Below are positions 32,357-44,365 of a DNA stretch of 64,000 bases, piece by piece. The stretch is from Pisolithus tinctorius (taxonomy: Eukaryota; Basidiomycota; Agaricomycetes; Boletales; Pisolithaceae). The stretch is from contig JANFAH010000029.1 in assembly GCA_024663395.1 (NCBI GenBank), positions 186,001 to 250,000 on the forward strand. The letters are read 5' to 3'. Both the position numbers and the translations under genes were made by a program. Below the pieces are notes generated by a model. That model was given only the letters and a program-made list of their open reading frames with translations, was not told where the DNA came from and ran no database searches. How positions within the stretch are numbered: position 1 is the first letter of the stretch; each line of letters begins with the position of its first letter.

Positions 32357-33599
32357 ATGAATACTACGCAAGACGCGTCTAAAATCCCCCACGGATGGCG
32401 AATGGAACTAACAGACTGCATTGTGTCATACATGAAAGCCAGATTTCAAGAGGAGGTATTCAGTGGACCTCGCGCCCTTCCAGATATATCGATTCCATTT
32501 CCGGTGTTATGTGAAGCGGATCGCATATTGTCAGTAATCTCACAGGCCTATCGTCGCCCAAGTACGTCCATCATAATGGTGCGATGGAAGTTTTCATCTT
32601 TCTGCAGTCAATGTCGGGAAAAATCGGGGTGGAAAAACCTGCAATGCAGAAGCTGCTGAGAGATACGCGGAAGTGACTGAGCCGTCCATTCTGGTGACCG
32701 ATTCAAACACCATCCACGTATGGTATTTGCCAGATGCTCTCAGCCCAAAAAGAAGGGTAAGGAAATGCAGAATCTCATATTCTACTGACTTAGTGTAATG
32801 GGCAGGCCGACGTATGGAACCGCCTTCATCTTCTGAGGGAACCACTGCGGGAGAGCATAAAGGCTTCCCCACAGGCATGGCGGACGGACAAGTCATATTT
32901 CCGCGATAATGCCGAGTTGAAAGGTGCCATCAACCTGTCACCCGCATGGTTTCAACAGGGTCATGGGGTGAGTGATCATTGCTCGCCTTGTAAATAAAGC
33001 GCTCATCTGTCTTGAAGCCCCAAAATGGCTTTCCGGAAGCCTCACGGCTGCTCAAATCCAGGACGGAAAACACTTCTACAAGGGAATGGGTCGACCAAAT
33101 GTCTGACACCAATGCCCTGTTATCTGCGATCCTGCATGTCATCCACCCGCGAATGTATGCAGACGGCAGGGAAGTGTTGATCCGCCTTGGCAAACAGGCG
33201 GAACAGCGGGTGGATTCGGATATGAGCTCCATACTGCCGATATGGAGCTCCACGTATAGCAGCATGTCCGTGATGGTGAATCAGGCAACTTGTTACCACA
33301 GGGATATCAATGGACGGGATCCATGGTATGACATGCTGGTAACCATGGGCGACTACCCACCCTTGGACTTTGTCATTCCAACACTGGATCTGCGGCTGTG
33401 CTACAACCCAGGGACCATCATTGCATTTTCAGGTTCAGCATTGGAGCATGGGGTGGGAGCTGTAGATGGTGACAGAGCATGCCTGGCGTACTACATGCGT
33501 GCCAACGTACATCAGTCGGTGCACGTTCCCATGTGTCAATCACCACAGATGGACGACCTACTACCTAGACCAGTTGCAACTGGAGAACTGTTGATTTGA
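32357..33599 (+). CDS. TET/JBP-family 2-oxoglutarate/Fe(II) dioxygenase (KDZ cargo)
   Basis: Four exons (32357-32561, 32608-32756, 32806-32967, 33018-33599) with GT-AG introns give about 365 residues. The C-terminal half has the double-stranded beta-helix signature: iron ligands H-R-D (33297-33305) and a distal His in LEHGV (33447-33449), then the 2-oxoglutarate-binding Arg in GDRAC (33474-33476). It also has the WYDML, YNPGT and AYYMR motifs typical of fungal TET/JBP proteins. The family oxidises 5-methylcytosine or thymine in DNA. The gene lies just inside the left array, upstream of and parallel to the transposase. All catalytic residues are present, so it is probably functional. A role in modifying the methylation of its own repeats is inference. 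Confidence 0.9.
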
Positions 33600-33874
33600 A
33601 GCTGCAAAATTTAATGTAAGATTTAGTAGGCCATGCAGATCTCGTATTTTATTAGGATATGCTGGCTCTCGAACTTCGGATGGGTGGTGTTGCCAAGATT
33701 TTGCAAATGAGCGGGTGCTTAGACATCATAGATTGGGCGGGTACTCAGGGCTAAAGGGTTTGCATCATAAACTGCAACAAAAGTAAAACTACTCAGGCCA
33801 TCATGCAGATGGGCGGATTGTGAGACATCACGTGGATGGGCGGGGGTTCAGACATCATGTGAATGGGCGGCATC
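33600..33874. other. Spacer between convergent KDZ genes
   Basis: It holds three or four short GGGCGG-containing repeats, some with ACATCA before ATGTGAATGGGCGG-like sequence (33690-33870). No ORF is evident. It lies between the 3' ends of the TET/JBP gene and gene A. Confidence 0.5.
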
Positions 33875-35975
33875 TCATAAATGATCAACATTTACAGCAA
33901 TGTATATACAACCAACTCCACAGTCAAAAACACATAAACTATTGAAGCGGCATGCCCAACAACCCGCACAATGCCCACCACCTAGCGTAGAAATGGTCGA
34001 TTTGTCGACCCCGACCGTTGACAACATCGGCATATTTCCGAATATTTTCGATGCAGTAGTTTGCCTGCTCCTCAATATGGCCATCGAGACGGTCTGCGAT
34101 TGGCGCCTCAGGCAATGGCCATCATCAACTATTTGCAGCAACGAGAATAAGCGGCATACCTTAAAAAATCCCAGGCCACAGAAAACAATCCTTTGCCTTG
34201 CAATCTTTGGGAATCCGCTGCGTATTCCTCGGAGTGATATAGCCACCAAGGGAATGCAAAGCCGGAATTGGGATCATCTGTGTGTGGGGTCCAATGCGGG
34301 ACGATGGCGCTGATATTGTCGATTAGGCAAAATGTGCTAAGGGGAATTAGCTGCATTTGCTCGCGGAAGCTAACCTCATCATCTTGGTGTCTGAGGTACG
34401 CATGGTAGCACGCTGGGAGGGGAGGAGTATAACTGGCACGCGACACCATCACCAGAATCAAGCTATTAAGCTGATTCTGAAGGAATTATGTATCAGTCCC
34501 ACATTGTGAAAAATTGATGTAAAACCTACCAAGTCCATTGCTAGGTTTGCAAACCAATGTGCGGGCCATCCCGCGATATCGGCAGTCTGCTTCAAATGTA
34601 CAGAGGCCATCTCGATCCGGCACGCCAAGTAGACGATACCCATCTCTACCACAGACTGGCGAGATGGGTGTGATTGGCTGGCGATGAATGGCTCCGGACA
34701 ATTTTCAAAGGCGGAACACGGATAACAAACGACTTCCATCAAATTGAGCATATTGACGAGTCGAAGGCCCTGAGATGCTGCACCATACTGGTCCCTTGCA
34801 GCTGTGCCCAATTCTCTCACAATGGCATTCACAGCACGCACGAGGTGCCTATTGAGGGTGGGATTGAACAGTGTGTTGCTGGGAGCAGTGTTTCCATGGT
34901 AGCGAGATACCGTGGCATGTAAGGCATGCAGGACTAAAATTATCAACATCAATGGTGTTTCAGATTAAGCTCATGCCCATACCCTGATCGCAATGCAGAA
35001 CAGGTGCCAATCCCCATTGTTCCATTTGAAGAGATTGCTGTTCGGATGGAAGTTCACCTACATAACCGATGGATATCCCTGATCACATGAATAGAACCAA
35101 ATATACTCACCGTTGCATATTTCTTCAAAGAGATCCCTCATCTCTGATCGTTCGGGCATGCCAAAAGTCAAACGGTTTGCGCCATTGTCCTCATCCGCTG
35201 CCAAGTCAAAAGATTCGATGGGTACATTTGAAATGCACGGGGGAGGTGTTGGTTCCCTCATATCCTGCAATTGAGCAAGCAGGTTAGTTGGAGAATCGGG
35301 TCGAGGAGATCGGTCCCTCAGATTTGATGATTCGCGGGTGATGGGCAGAGGAGACGGTTCCCGCACATTCTGCAAGTCTGCCAGAAAATCGACCTGCATA
35401 GTAATGTCTTGTGCAGGTGTTGAAGACCTGTCCATCCTGTTTAATGTCTCGTCCGTGACTGGCGGTGCCGATGGTTCCCGCGCATTCAGCAATTGCTCGA
35501 GTAGATCCACGTTCATACCATCCACTGGGGGAGCAGTTGGTTCCCGTTCATTCAGGAACCGATTCATCAAGTTTTCGTGTGGATCCATTACTAGAAAATT
35601 AGTTTTTTCGTTAGCTTGAAGGGCAATCGAGCCAACTCACCGGCTGCGATTCCGACCTCTGCCAGAGCGGTTGGCTCCCTTTCCTGCAGGAACTGAGCCA
35701 GAAAACTTTCAGATGAATCTATATCGAAAGAACTTTGTTTTTGTGCTTGGAGAGAAATCATGTTCACTCACCGGCCGTGATATCGATGTTCAACCCTGCC
35801 ATATCTGCCCTTCCACTTGAGACAATTGGTGGCAGGGTTGGCTCTCGCAACTCACGCAGTCGTACTAGCCTCTCCTCCAGATTTTTGGACTGCTTCACAT
35901 GGGAGCTAGATTGCCTTGGCTCGATTGGTCTTACATTAGCTGTGGATGGCTTAGGTCGCTGGATCCAACAATGAA
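33875..35975 (-). CDS. KDZ cargo gene A: unidentified spliced gene with R-E-P-T/S repeats
   Basis: A multi-exon minus-strand gene, limits approximate. The N-terminal part has six degenerate repeats of the form L-x3-L-x3-R-E-P-T/S-x-P-P (for example LLEQLLNAREPSAPPV near 35500). The first two are split onto separate exons (35780-35960 and 35640-35740) and four lie in exon 35588-35120. Introns with GT-AG ends then lead to a helical, Cys/Trp-containing domain (34930-34550), another exon (34450-34155, PHWTPHTDD and FPWWLYHSEEY) and a C-terminal exon ending near 33875. I do not recognise the family. The repeats resemble short linear binding motifs. The gene is convergent with the TET/JBP gene. Confidence 0.55.
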
Positions 35976-36465
35976 GACAACCTCACCTTGACGATGGAAA
36001 CAAACTTGGCGGGACTGTTCGGTGGATATATTCGATGACGATGGGTTCGCTGATAGCTCGATGATCAATCAAGATTTAAACTTGTAGGAACAATGGCGAG
36101 AATATCATTCACACCGTGGGAAGCAAGGTTGGACAATGGCGGACGGAGCCAAATTTTGGGTAACAGCAATACATGGGAGATGAGCAGCAATATCTCCCTA
36201 CATAGATAGCTACCAGTTGCTTCCACATGGCCAATACGTAGACCTGTCCCGCTCAGCTCTCCGCTCAATTGTCCCGCTCAATCATCCCGCTTAACTATCC
36301 CACTCTCTGATATCAAAGATGCCTCTCACAACCACCATGGTGTCATGAGCTACCGTACATTCCATACACTTGTATTCTAATGTGTAAAACTAGGCTAAGC
36401 CCTCTATAGACCGTACACGAGTTCCAAAAAAGGTTTCCGCTCTGAGTGTTTGAGGGATTCGACAA
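35976..36465. other. Spacer between KDZ genes A and B
   Basis: Short direct repeats TCCCGCTCA and TCCCGCTTAA occur around 36247-36300. No convincing coding exon is visible, though first exons of gene A or last exons of gene B could extend here. Confidence 0.4.
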
Positions 36466-39000
36466 CTACTTCCGCTTCTGATTGCTGCCTGTTTGCTTGC
36501 ATGATCTCTTTGCATCAGGAGATGGAACATCTGCATCTGGCCTTGCAGGGGCCTTTCTGACATGAGGTGACTTCCAGGTGCTCCCAGGGACGCCCTGTTT
36601 CACATTCGCAGATGCTACATTGGAGGTCACAGATCCATTATTGTTGGACTTGGACGAGTATTTGGCCCCAGGTCGACGTCGATTCATGTCTGGCTCACTC
36701 GATTCTGACAGAGCCTACTTAACACACAGCGCAAACTTGTTAGCTATGACAACTGATTCAACATGGCCAAACTTGCCTTGTGCGTGCGCTTCAGGGCGGA
36801 TTTCAGCTTTCCGCCTTTGTTTCTGCTCGTTGACCCCTCCTCAGTTGGGAGGTCAGTGAAAGGAATGCTCTCCAATCCATCTGCATCTGCGTATTCTGAG
36901 TGGTCCTGTAGTTCAGTTGTGTACTCGCTCCCTGAGTGCAGATCAGGGTTTGCTGCGAATACAAATTACAGCGGGAAGCTCACTATTCAGGGATGTTGCC
37001 GATTTCTTTGAATTGGATAGGGTGGGCAAATAAGTGTCTTCATCAGCTTCATCATCGGAATCATGGCCGTTGCTTTCCCTCCCATTATCGTCAGTTAGCG
37101 CTTTATTTTGTGGACGATGCACCGGGGTGTTTGCATGGGCTGGAGGTGCAGAGAGCTCAGCTGGTGGGGGATTTGAGCAGGAACGAGAAGGGAATGGTGT
37201 CTTGGCACGGTTTTGCCTCCCACCAGATACCTGAAGACCGGAATCGCATTAGTGCTGATCTGTCATGCATGAAAATCACACATGGCGCACCTTTTTAGCG
37301 GAGGGATCATCTGTTCCAACATCGCTCCCCTCAGCCTCGCCGTGATCATCCAAACTGTCATCCGGGCTGTCATCTGGGCTATCATCTGCACTATCATCCG
37401 TGCTATCATCCGCCACTCCCTCTTCCTGCGCTTTACCCTTGCCCTTGACATTTTTCCTTCCAGGATTCTTTTTGTATTTGGGGGCAGGTGTCTTTTGGTA
37501 TTTCCGCTGCCTCACAACCTGGAGGGGTACCAAAGTTCTATCCACTGGTGGCTGCAGCTCGCCAGATCGATCGATCCATTTCTGAAATCCAAACACATCA
37601 TTTGGATGGGTTTCCTGTCGCTTGCGCCAAAAGGACAGCAGCTGGGTAGCTGTTGTCATCCACATGTGACTTGGGTCGTGGTCGAAGGTAAATCCTTCAG
37701 GAAGATGGCGGGCTGCTATCATTTCTGCTTGATGATGACCGAAATTCTTGAACGGCACTGCTGACGAGGGATTTCCGCATGCTAATCCTGATAGCACTCG
37801 TCAGAGATTGAGGAGACTAAATACTCTGGCCACTCACGGTAGTGAGCAGTCATAAATCTGCGAACCATTTTTTGTAGTTGGTCCCGGCTAAGGCCTGCGA
37901 TTTCTCCTATCCAAATCTCTCCATCGGCATTTTTCACCAATTTCACAGAGTCAACCTTGCCCGTCCTCGTTGCTTTGGCCACTGTCTTTTTCCGAGCATG
38001 TTCGGGACTTGACTTGCCATCATGCTCGGGTGGTGTTCCTGGTTCCTCAAATGTTTCCCCAAGGTACTCTCGCCAGCTTCCTTCCAGTGTGTGGACATCA
38101 TTGAAGGGGATCCCATCCGTGATTTCGTTATTGAAGTCCATACTGTCATTGCATGAGTCTTACCTAGGCCTAGAGGAGAATATGGTGGACTCACGTGCAT
38201 GCCTGTATAGTTCCCTCCTCATTTTTCCACCCAGCCATACACACTATGCACATTCTGCAATATCTCCACATCTCCATCGCAAAGTTTCGGACATACTTGT
38301 ACCCATACTTGGCTGCATTCCTGGGAACCAGGATAAATTGAAGACTGGGAAGTTGACCTCATAAAATCGCACCTTGCTTTTGTCTCTGGCGCAGGGCCTT
38401 CCCGCCCATTCCACCTTTCCGCTATATCTTCAGCTGCAGCCAATTGTTCCTCCGTCAGGTCGTCCTGAATAAAAGCTGTCAATGCATTCTGATACCGTTG
38501 GATCTGCTTGCTTCCATGGGTATCGCCTTCTTCTACTTTCATTTTTGCAAGCTTCTCCTGTATTTGCTCTTGGTACAATTCGCGGACCACTGCCCGCACA
38601 GAGTATTTGTAACTGGATCTAAGGGTAATTCGGGGCTTCTTTGAACGGAGGGGCTTTTTCAACCAATCTTGTATTAGCTACAAGGGTGCTTTGAATTGTG
38701 AGCATCCGAATCAGAACTTTTAGAGCGTACCTTGCACTTGGTCTGGACTTTGCTCCCTCTCAACTCTTTGTTCCTGTCCAATCCCTGCATCTCCTCCCAT
38801 ATAGATAGCAGAACTGCAGGCTTCTTCTTCTTCCCTGCTTGCCTCCATTCCTGGCATCGGCGCCCAAGGATCTCCAACTCTTCCACTTCAAATGTTTCTT
38901 CCTCCCTTTCCCCCACATCTGATGGTTCTATATCTCGCTCACCATCAGCATCATCTCTTTCCGTCTGATCCCAGGTGTCTGATTCGTACTGGGACTCCAT
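36466..39000 (-). CDS. KDZ cargo gene B: unidentified spliced gene
   Basis: ATG at 39000. Exons: 39000 to about 38727 (acidic N-terminus, then REVEE/WRQAGKKKKP-like helix), about 38686-38393 (SSYKYSVRAVVRELYQEQ, then AEDIAERWNGREGPAPET), about 38340-38225 (AKYGYKYVRNFAMEMW), about 38141-37850 (MDFNNEITDGIPFNDVHTL, then a helical region), about 37790-37300 (GHHQAEMIAARHLPEGF, basic KKNPGRKNVKGKGK, then D-D-S repeats), and low-complexity exons down to 36466. The layout, with a conserved W-N-G segment and a later F-N-x-E-x-x-D-G segment, resembles unnamed agaricomycete proteins I have seen, but I cannot assign a domain. It is divergent from the transposase gene, sharing a 600-bp spacer. Confidence 0.6.
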
Positions 39001-39600
39001 GGAGTATGATGTGGTATGATGTATAATGGTGTATAATAGATGGTTGGCTGCTAAGTTTTTTCGTGCCCTTGTTTGGTCTCAATGCATTTCAGTACTAGTA
39101 CGGTCATGCCAAGGAATTTGTTCGGACCTCTATGAAGCAACCGAAATATCCAATCAGGCTGATATCTTTGATGGGAGCTCCGTGAAGCGACCGAAATATC
39201 CAATCGGGCTGATCTCTTTGACAGGATCCCGCCCAAAGGCGGATTAGCTCCCGGTTTGCATCCGGGCTGTCAGTTGGCTGGCCCAATCATATCCATACTT
39301 ATATTGATACCGAACATCTCGTTTCACCTACATCAGCTAATATAGCATCCAAATTCACCATCATAATCCAGGCAAAGCACCCAGGTAATGTTGCAGCAGG
39401 AAGGGAATGTGTGGGCAGGGATTGAGCAGTAATAAGAAGGCAGCGCCATGCATTGTGCAAGGCCAGTGTAGTTGCATTTGTATTTATGCCCTGACATGTG
39501 TTAAGGTACCGACATCAATAGAGCTAAATGATAAAGTGACTTGCACTAGCGGTAGTGTTTCTAACAACTGACCTCATACTGTCAAATCAGCAACCTCCAG
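39001..39600. promoter_or_regulatory. Spacer between divergent gene B and transposase, with tandem repeat
   Basis: The likely shared promoter region. Two copies of a 38-base segment (39134-39171 and 39183-39220; both contain ACCGAAATATCCAATC) lie 49 bases apart, a possible paired binding site. No TATA box was assigned. Confidence 0.5.
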
Positions 39601-42600
39601 ATGGCCAAGGGAAGTACTCAAAAGGGCATGAGAATGATTGGTCCTACCCCAGGCCATCAGGTGAAGCAGCTGGAAGTCAAGACTCAGAGAACTGGAGGTA
39701 GATATAGATCGCGATTGGTAGAAGTTGCGATCAAACAGCCAGATCCAGCAACCCCTGTCCATTCTCCCCGATCCTCGCCATCCAAGCATTCAAGGTCTCG
39801 CTCCCACAAGTACTTTGATGCATGGGCGGATTCAGCCTTCGACGGACATGAAAGCATGAGCCCACCGGTCCAGCAGCTGATGTTACTGCGGAAAAAGGTA
39901 TGCAGCAGTTCGCCAACCTGAAAGCAGACTTCACATGGTGTGTCAGACGCAGAACGATTACATCCGCGAATGGGTTCCACGGAAGGGGGAGTTCTTGAAG
40001 ATACTCCTGGAGCTGGAAGCCTCCCCAGAGCCAAGGAACTGCACCTGGTGTGGCAACGACGGGGTGTACAGATGTCCGGATTGCTTGCATCAGCCCCTAT
40101 TCTGCACAGAATGTTGCCGGAAGAGTCATGAGAGTCTACCTTTCCACAGGATCCAACAGTGGACAGGGGACTTCTACGAGGAATCCGCCCTCCATATGGT
40201 GAGAGATCAGCTGGTTGCCCAGAATTACATTCACATCAAGACCCACAGACTGGCGTTCGGTTGCACCTGGGACATGGTGGAGCACCCTGTCCCCATGCGA
40301 TCGCACAAGCCCAGCAAGCAGCAGGTGAACCTCTGCCCATGGATGATCAAGAGTGGGAAGATGTGGAAGATATCGAAGAAAACCCAAAGCACCTCCGTCC
40401 TCCAGCGGGGTCAAGATATCTCACCGTCGTGGATGTCACAGGTGTTCATTTCATTGTAGTGAATTGGTGTGAATGCGAGACTGCAGAAGCCCGATACATA
40501 CAGTTACTCAGAGCCAAACTATTTCCCTCAACGTTCGAGAAGCCAAGCACCGCATTCACATTCGCAGTTCTGGATGACTTCCTGAGGGACAACCTGGAAT
40601 GTGGAACATCCGGTATGAACTATTACAGCAAGTTGCGTCGGATCACATCCAGTGTGTTTCCACACCTAGTTCCAGTAAGATTTGGTATTTTGGTTCCAAG
40701 TGTTGGAATATCTGAAGGGTCAATCAGGATAGATACCGTGAGCTTCTACGGGTTGCGCGGAAATGGAGATACCTCAAGCTACTTAAATGGAATGGATTCC
40801 GCGGGACAACCAGGTCAGCAGAGAAAGGGGGACTGGCATTATTTTGCACAGCATGCCCCCAGCCTGGAATAAATGTTGATACCAATGAGGATTTGGACCA
40901 GTAAGCTGCTCCAATACTTCAATCCTCATATGCTGACCTTCTCCAGCTGGCGGTTCACCCACACAGTAGTAATGGACGGAAACTTTAAAGCAGAACACAT
41001 GCATGAGCGGAAATCCGAAGATCAAGTGCGGTTGATGGATGGACTAGGTTATATGGTGACCAATCCAAACTATGCGGACTATTTGATGGCCACTCCACAT
41101 ATTGCGGAGGTATGAAGTCATTCAACCCGTGCAAAACATGATCTGAGCTCAGGCACAGAAATCCACCTGCAACAACCACAGAGCTATCAGTCAGGCAAAC
41201 GCAGCCTGGGGAAAGCTTCATGCGACCAGAATTGGGGCGACTGCATGCGCACGGCACGGATGCTTTTATCCGCATTGTGTTGTTGACTTCCAAAAAGGAG
41301 AAAGGTATGAGGTTGAATCGTCGATTTTGACACCCGCTGATGGTGCTGCAGACAGTTGAACATGGACTACTCTTTGGCAAATGCGTTGGGATACAATATG
41401 GAAGGGATCAAACAAGTGGTTTGCTTCTACGACATTAATTGCTCCTACATGACGAATCTGCGGAAGTGTGTGGGTCGAAGTGAGTTGATTGATATCCTGT
41501 CGTCGCTTCGGATTATCCCTGGAATCGGCATATGGCATGTGCATGGGCACAAGAAGGAATGTTATGCACGGTATGCCCCGCTGTTCATCAAGGGGGCCAG
41601 ATGGGTAGACGGAGAAATCATTGAAACGTTGTGGTCCGTCCTTAACGTGGCATCCACATCTGCACACGGGATGACCTCACCACATCGCCAAGAACTGCTG
41701 GATTTCCAGATGAATGATTCCAACTTCATGAAGATGATTCGGATTGGTTAGTCTGAGCATCCACTTGCAGCGCACTCTCTGACATCCAAGATTAAGCAGA
41801 TAGCCTATCATGGAAGCTCAAAGCGGCTCGAGCAGCAGCGCCATTGGCGAGGCAGGCATATATAAAGCTAGATGAAGCCTTGACTGCAGAGCAGCGAGAC
41901 AGCTGGCGAACGCAAGAGATTCGTGCACTGCAAGATCGCATCACCGACCCATCTGCCATGGACATCTTCAAAGTTCAATTAAGGGCGGGTATGGCGTCTG
42001 CCTTTTTGGATAAACGCAAAATACTTACATATCACGAGAAGCACCAACAGTGCGTGCCATTGAACTAACGTTATTGGAGGAACCAAGACCCAGCGGAAGC
42101 CTACATGGAGCGGCTAGTTGGCTAGCATGCGGTTTACGCTTAGAAGAGGCCATAACCTCACTTCACATGGACAGAAAGGACGTCGGGGAATGGGCATCGG
42201 AATTGAAAAAATTGGCTATGGCACACCATGCTGATCGCATTTCATCTGAACAATCGGGTTTTATCGCGGATGCCGCGATTTACTTGAAGCTGCACCTTGA
42301 AGTGGGCTCCAACACTTCCGCCAGCGAATCCGTACAGCCGACTGTGTTTCTTGACGCAAATTCCGAGCAGGATTATGCTTCGGATGATGGTTGGCTGGAC
42401 GATGTGGGGGATGAGTTGCCCGCCTCAGATGGAACCCTGGCAGGACCGCAGGACAAATTGCCGCTTCCATCCGCTCTTGGCATTGACGCATGTCGAGCTC
42501 AAGGGCTTCAAAATCTTGCAGAAATGGAGCTGAAGCTTCGCACAGGTCAAGCTAATGATGCGCTACATGGCCTCCGTCTTACGTTGGCAGACAAGGCGGC

Positions 42601-43252
42601 TGTCTTTCGGGGGGTGGTGCACACAGCTAAGAGCTATTCTATGAAAACTCGGGCCTGGGATATGATCCACGCTATCAATGTCTCAGTAAAAAAACAGGCC
42701 ACGATTTATAATCGATGCAGAGATGCCATGGTTGCACTTGGCGCAGGTGCAGATATCTTAGGACGTTATCAAGAGCTTCATAAAGAAGACCTGGCTGTGC
42801 AGACAGCGGCCTTCTCCCAAAATGCACAGGAACACCGCGGAACCCATCTTCCATGGTTTTGGTCAATCGACGTCCCACGGGACACAGAATCAAAGAGTTG
42901 GATGTCTGAATGTATGTTGACCTTACTGTTCAAAAGTGCTTTGAGGTTGATGAATTTGCTTCAATTAGTTTATCGCATTCATTGGCTGCGAGCAAAATCT
43001 GTCAAAGATCATTGGGAAGAAGAGGAAGAGCTCGTAATATCAGAATTTCAATGGGCTATAAGTTTCTTCAGATTTCGAGCAAAAGAATGGCATAAGATAC
43101 AGATGGGAAACAGCGCTATTGGAGCTCCTGGGGTGCGGTGTTATGCAGCGAGGCAGAGGATGATGTATTCGAGGTTGGCCGAGCATGCCAAACGCAAATG
43201 GCAGGCCATGAATGCGACTGATATTCAGTTTGTCCTGGAGAAAGATTTGTAG
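39601..43252 (+). CDS. KDZ transposase
   Basis: About ten exons encode roughly 1,050-1,080 residues from ATG 39601. After a basic Ser/Arg-rich N-terminus comes a Cys/His zinc-binding domain (CTWCGNDGVYRCPDC, C-x2-C, then SHESLPFHRIQQW; 40037-40160). Next are ALFCTACPQPGIN (about 40835) and the catalytic D-D-E core: first Asp in VMDGNFK (40975-40977), then STCNNHRA and GATACARHGC (41170-41260), second Asp in FYDINC (41431-41433), and Glu in the VDGEIIETLW block (41608-41630). The SW-LA-GL-EE and YRIHWLRAK blocks of the C-terminal helical domain follow. All introns examined have GT-AG ends and keep frame; the junction near 42053-42088 is unresolved. No internal stop was found, so the gene looks intact. 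Confidence 0.93.
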
Positions 43253-44365
43253 TTAAATGTTAGCTCAATGTGAACCTGCAGTTTCCGTCCCCCGCCCTTG
43301 CATTCCACCCTGTAGCTGATGGGTGGGTCAGCGGGTACTTCGCAGGAGACGCCCAGTGGCAAGCTAGCCCATTCATTTACCTTTCGCATGTTTTATTTCC
43401 ATTGTGGATATGTCTGGTATGACATGCGTATGTATATCGTCTGTCTTGAAAGGCTCATGCATCCGCGGGCTGAGATGAACGGCAACAAACCATTGTTGGG
43501 AAACAGAATATTTATTGCTCAATGCAGAGGGTGAATTGGGCACTAGTTACTGGCTGAATGCCCTTGGTGGTATTTCCGTCTGCTGAGAAATATTTATCTG
43601 CTCATTTGCCAAGCTTCCGCCTATCGAAATACATTGGCTCCTACAATAGCAGAATGCAACTTTCTCCCTGAATTGAACCTTGCGAATCTCACACTCTGCT
43701 CGTTTGCACATGTCCAACCTGTGGGCATACCTTGGATCCTACGTTAGTGCAATGAGAATATTGCTTTGCATTTGCATCCAATGACCAATTGCTCTCAGCC
43801 TTGCATCTCACGCAGTCTGCTCACTTTGAAGGGCTCCATCTATCAGGATCCATCAAATTCCATGTTAGCAGGTCGAGACAGTCCATATCAACCTTGCATA
43901 TTGTGCAGGCTGCTCATTTGGAAGGGTTCCGTCTATCGGGATCCGCGGAATGCTGTTTTCGCAGGCTGACATCTTCCTTTGCATTGTTATCCTAATATTA
44001 GCCATTATCTTGTTTTGTAACTCCCAAGTGAACGCTGTAAATATTGTTATCCTATTATTAGTCGTTATCGTGTTTTGTAAATCCCAAGTGAACGCTGTAA
44101 ATAGCATAGCCCGCGCATTCGGGTTCCGTCTATCAGGCTCCATCACCTCCGGTTTTAGCAGAATGAGACCATCCTGCTATCTCATTTTTTAAGCTTCATG
44201 TTAACTATGCTATATCGCAAAGCCATGCATTCGCTAAGCTTCCGCCTTTTTCTCACTCTAAGTAAATGTTGAGTATATGATGCGGCCGCAGTGGTCAATT
44301 AAAATGCGAAATGTAAAAAAAACATTGTATATACTGCAGAGGAGTAAAATTATAGACGGCCTCAT
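43253..44365. other. KDZ spacer with tandem duplications
   Basis: This lies between the 3' ends of the convergent transposase and gene C. A roughly 61-base unit occurs twice in tandem (about 43983-44043 and 44044-44103, sharing CCCAAGTGAACGCTGTAAAT). A second pair shares CTGCTCA-TTTG-AAGGG and GTCTATC-GGATCC-like blocks near 43818-43860 and 43909-43950, with a third partial copy near 44124. No gene was recognised. Confidence 0.6.
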
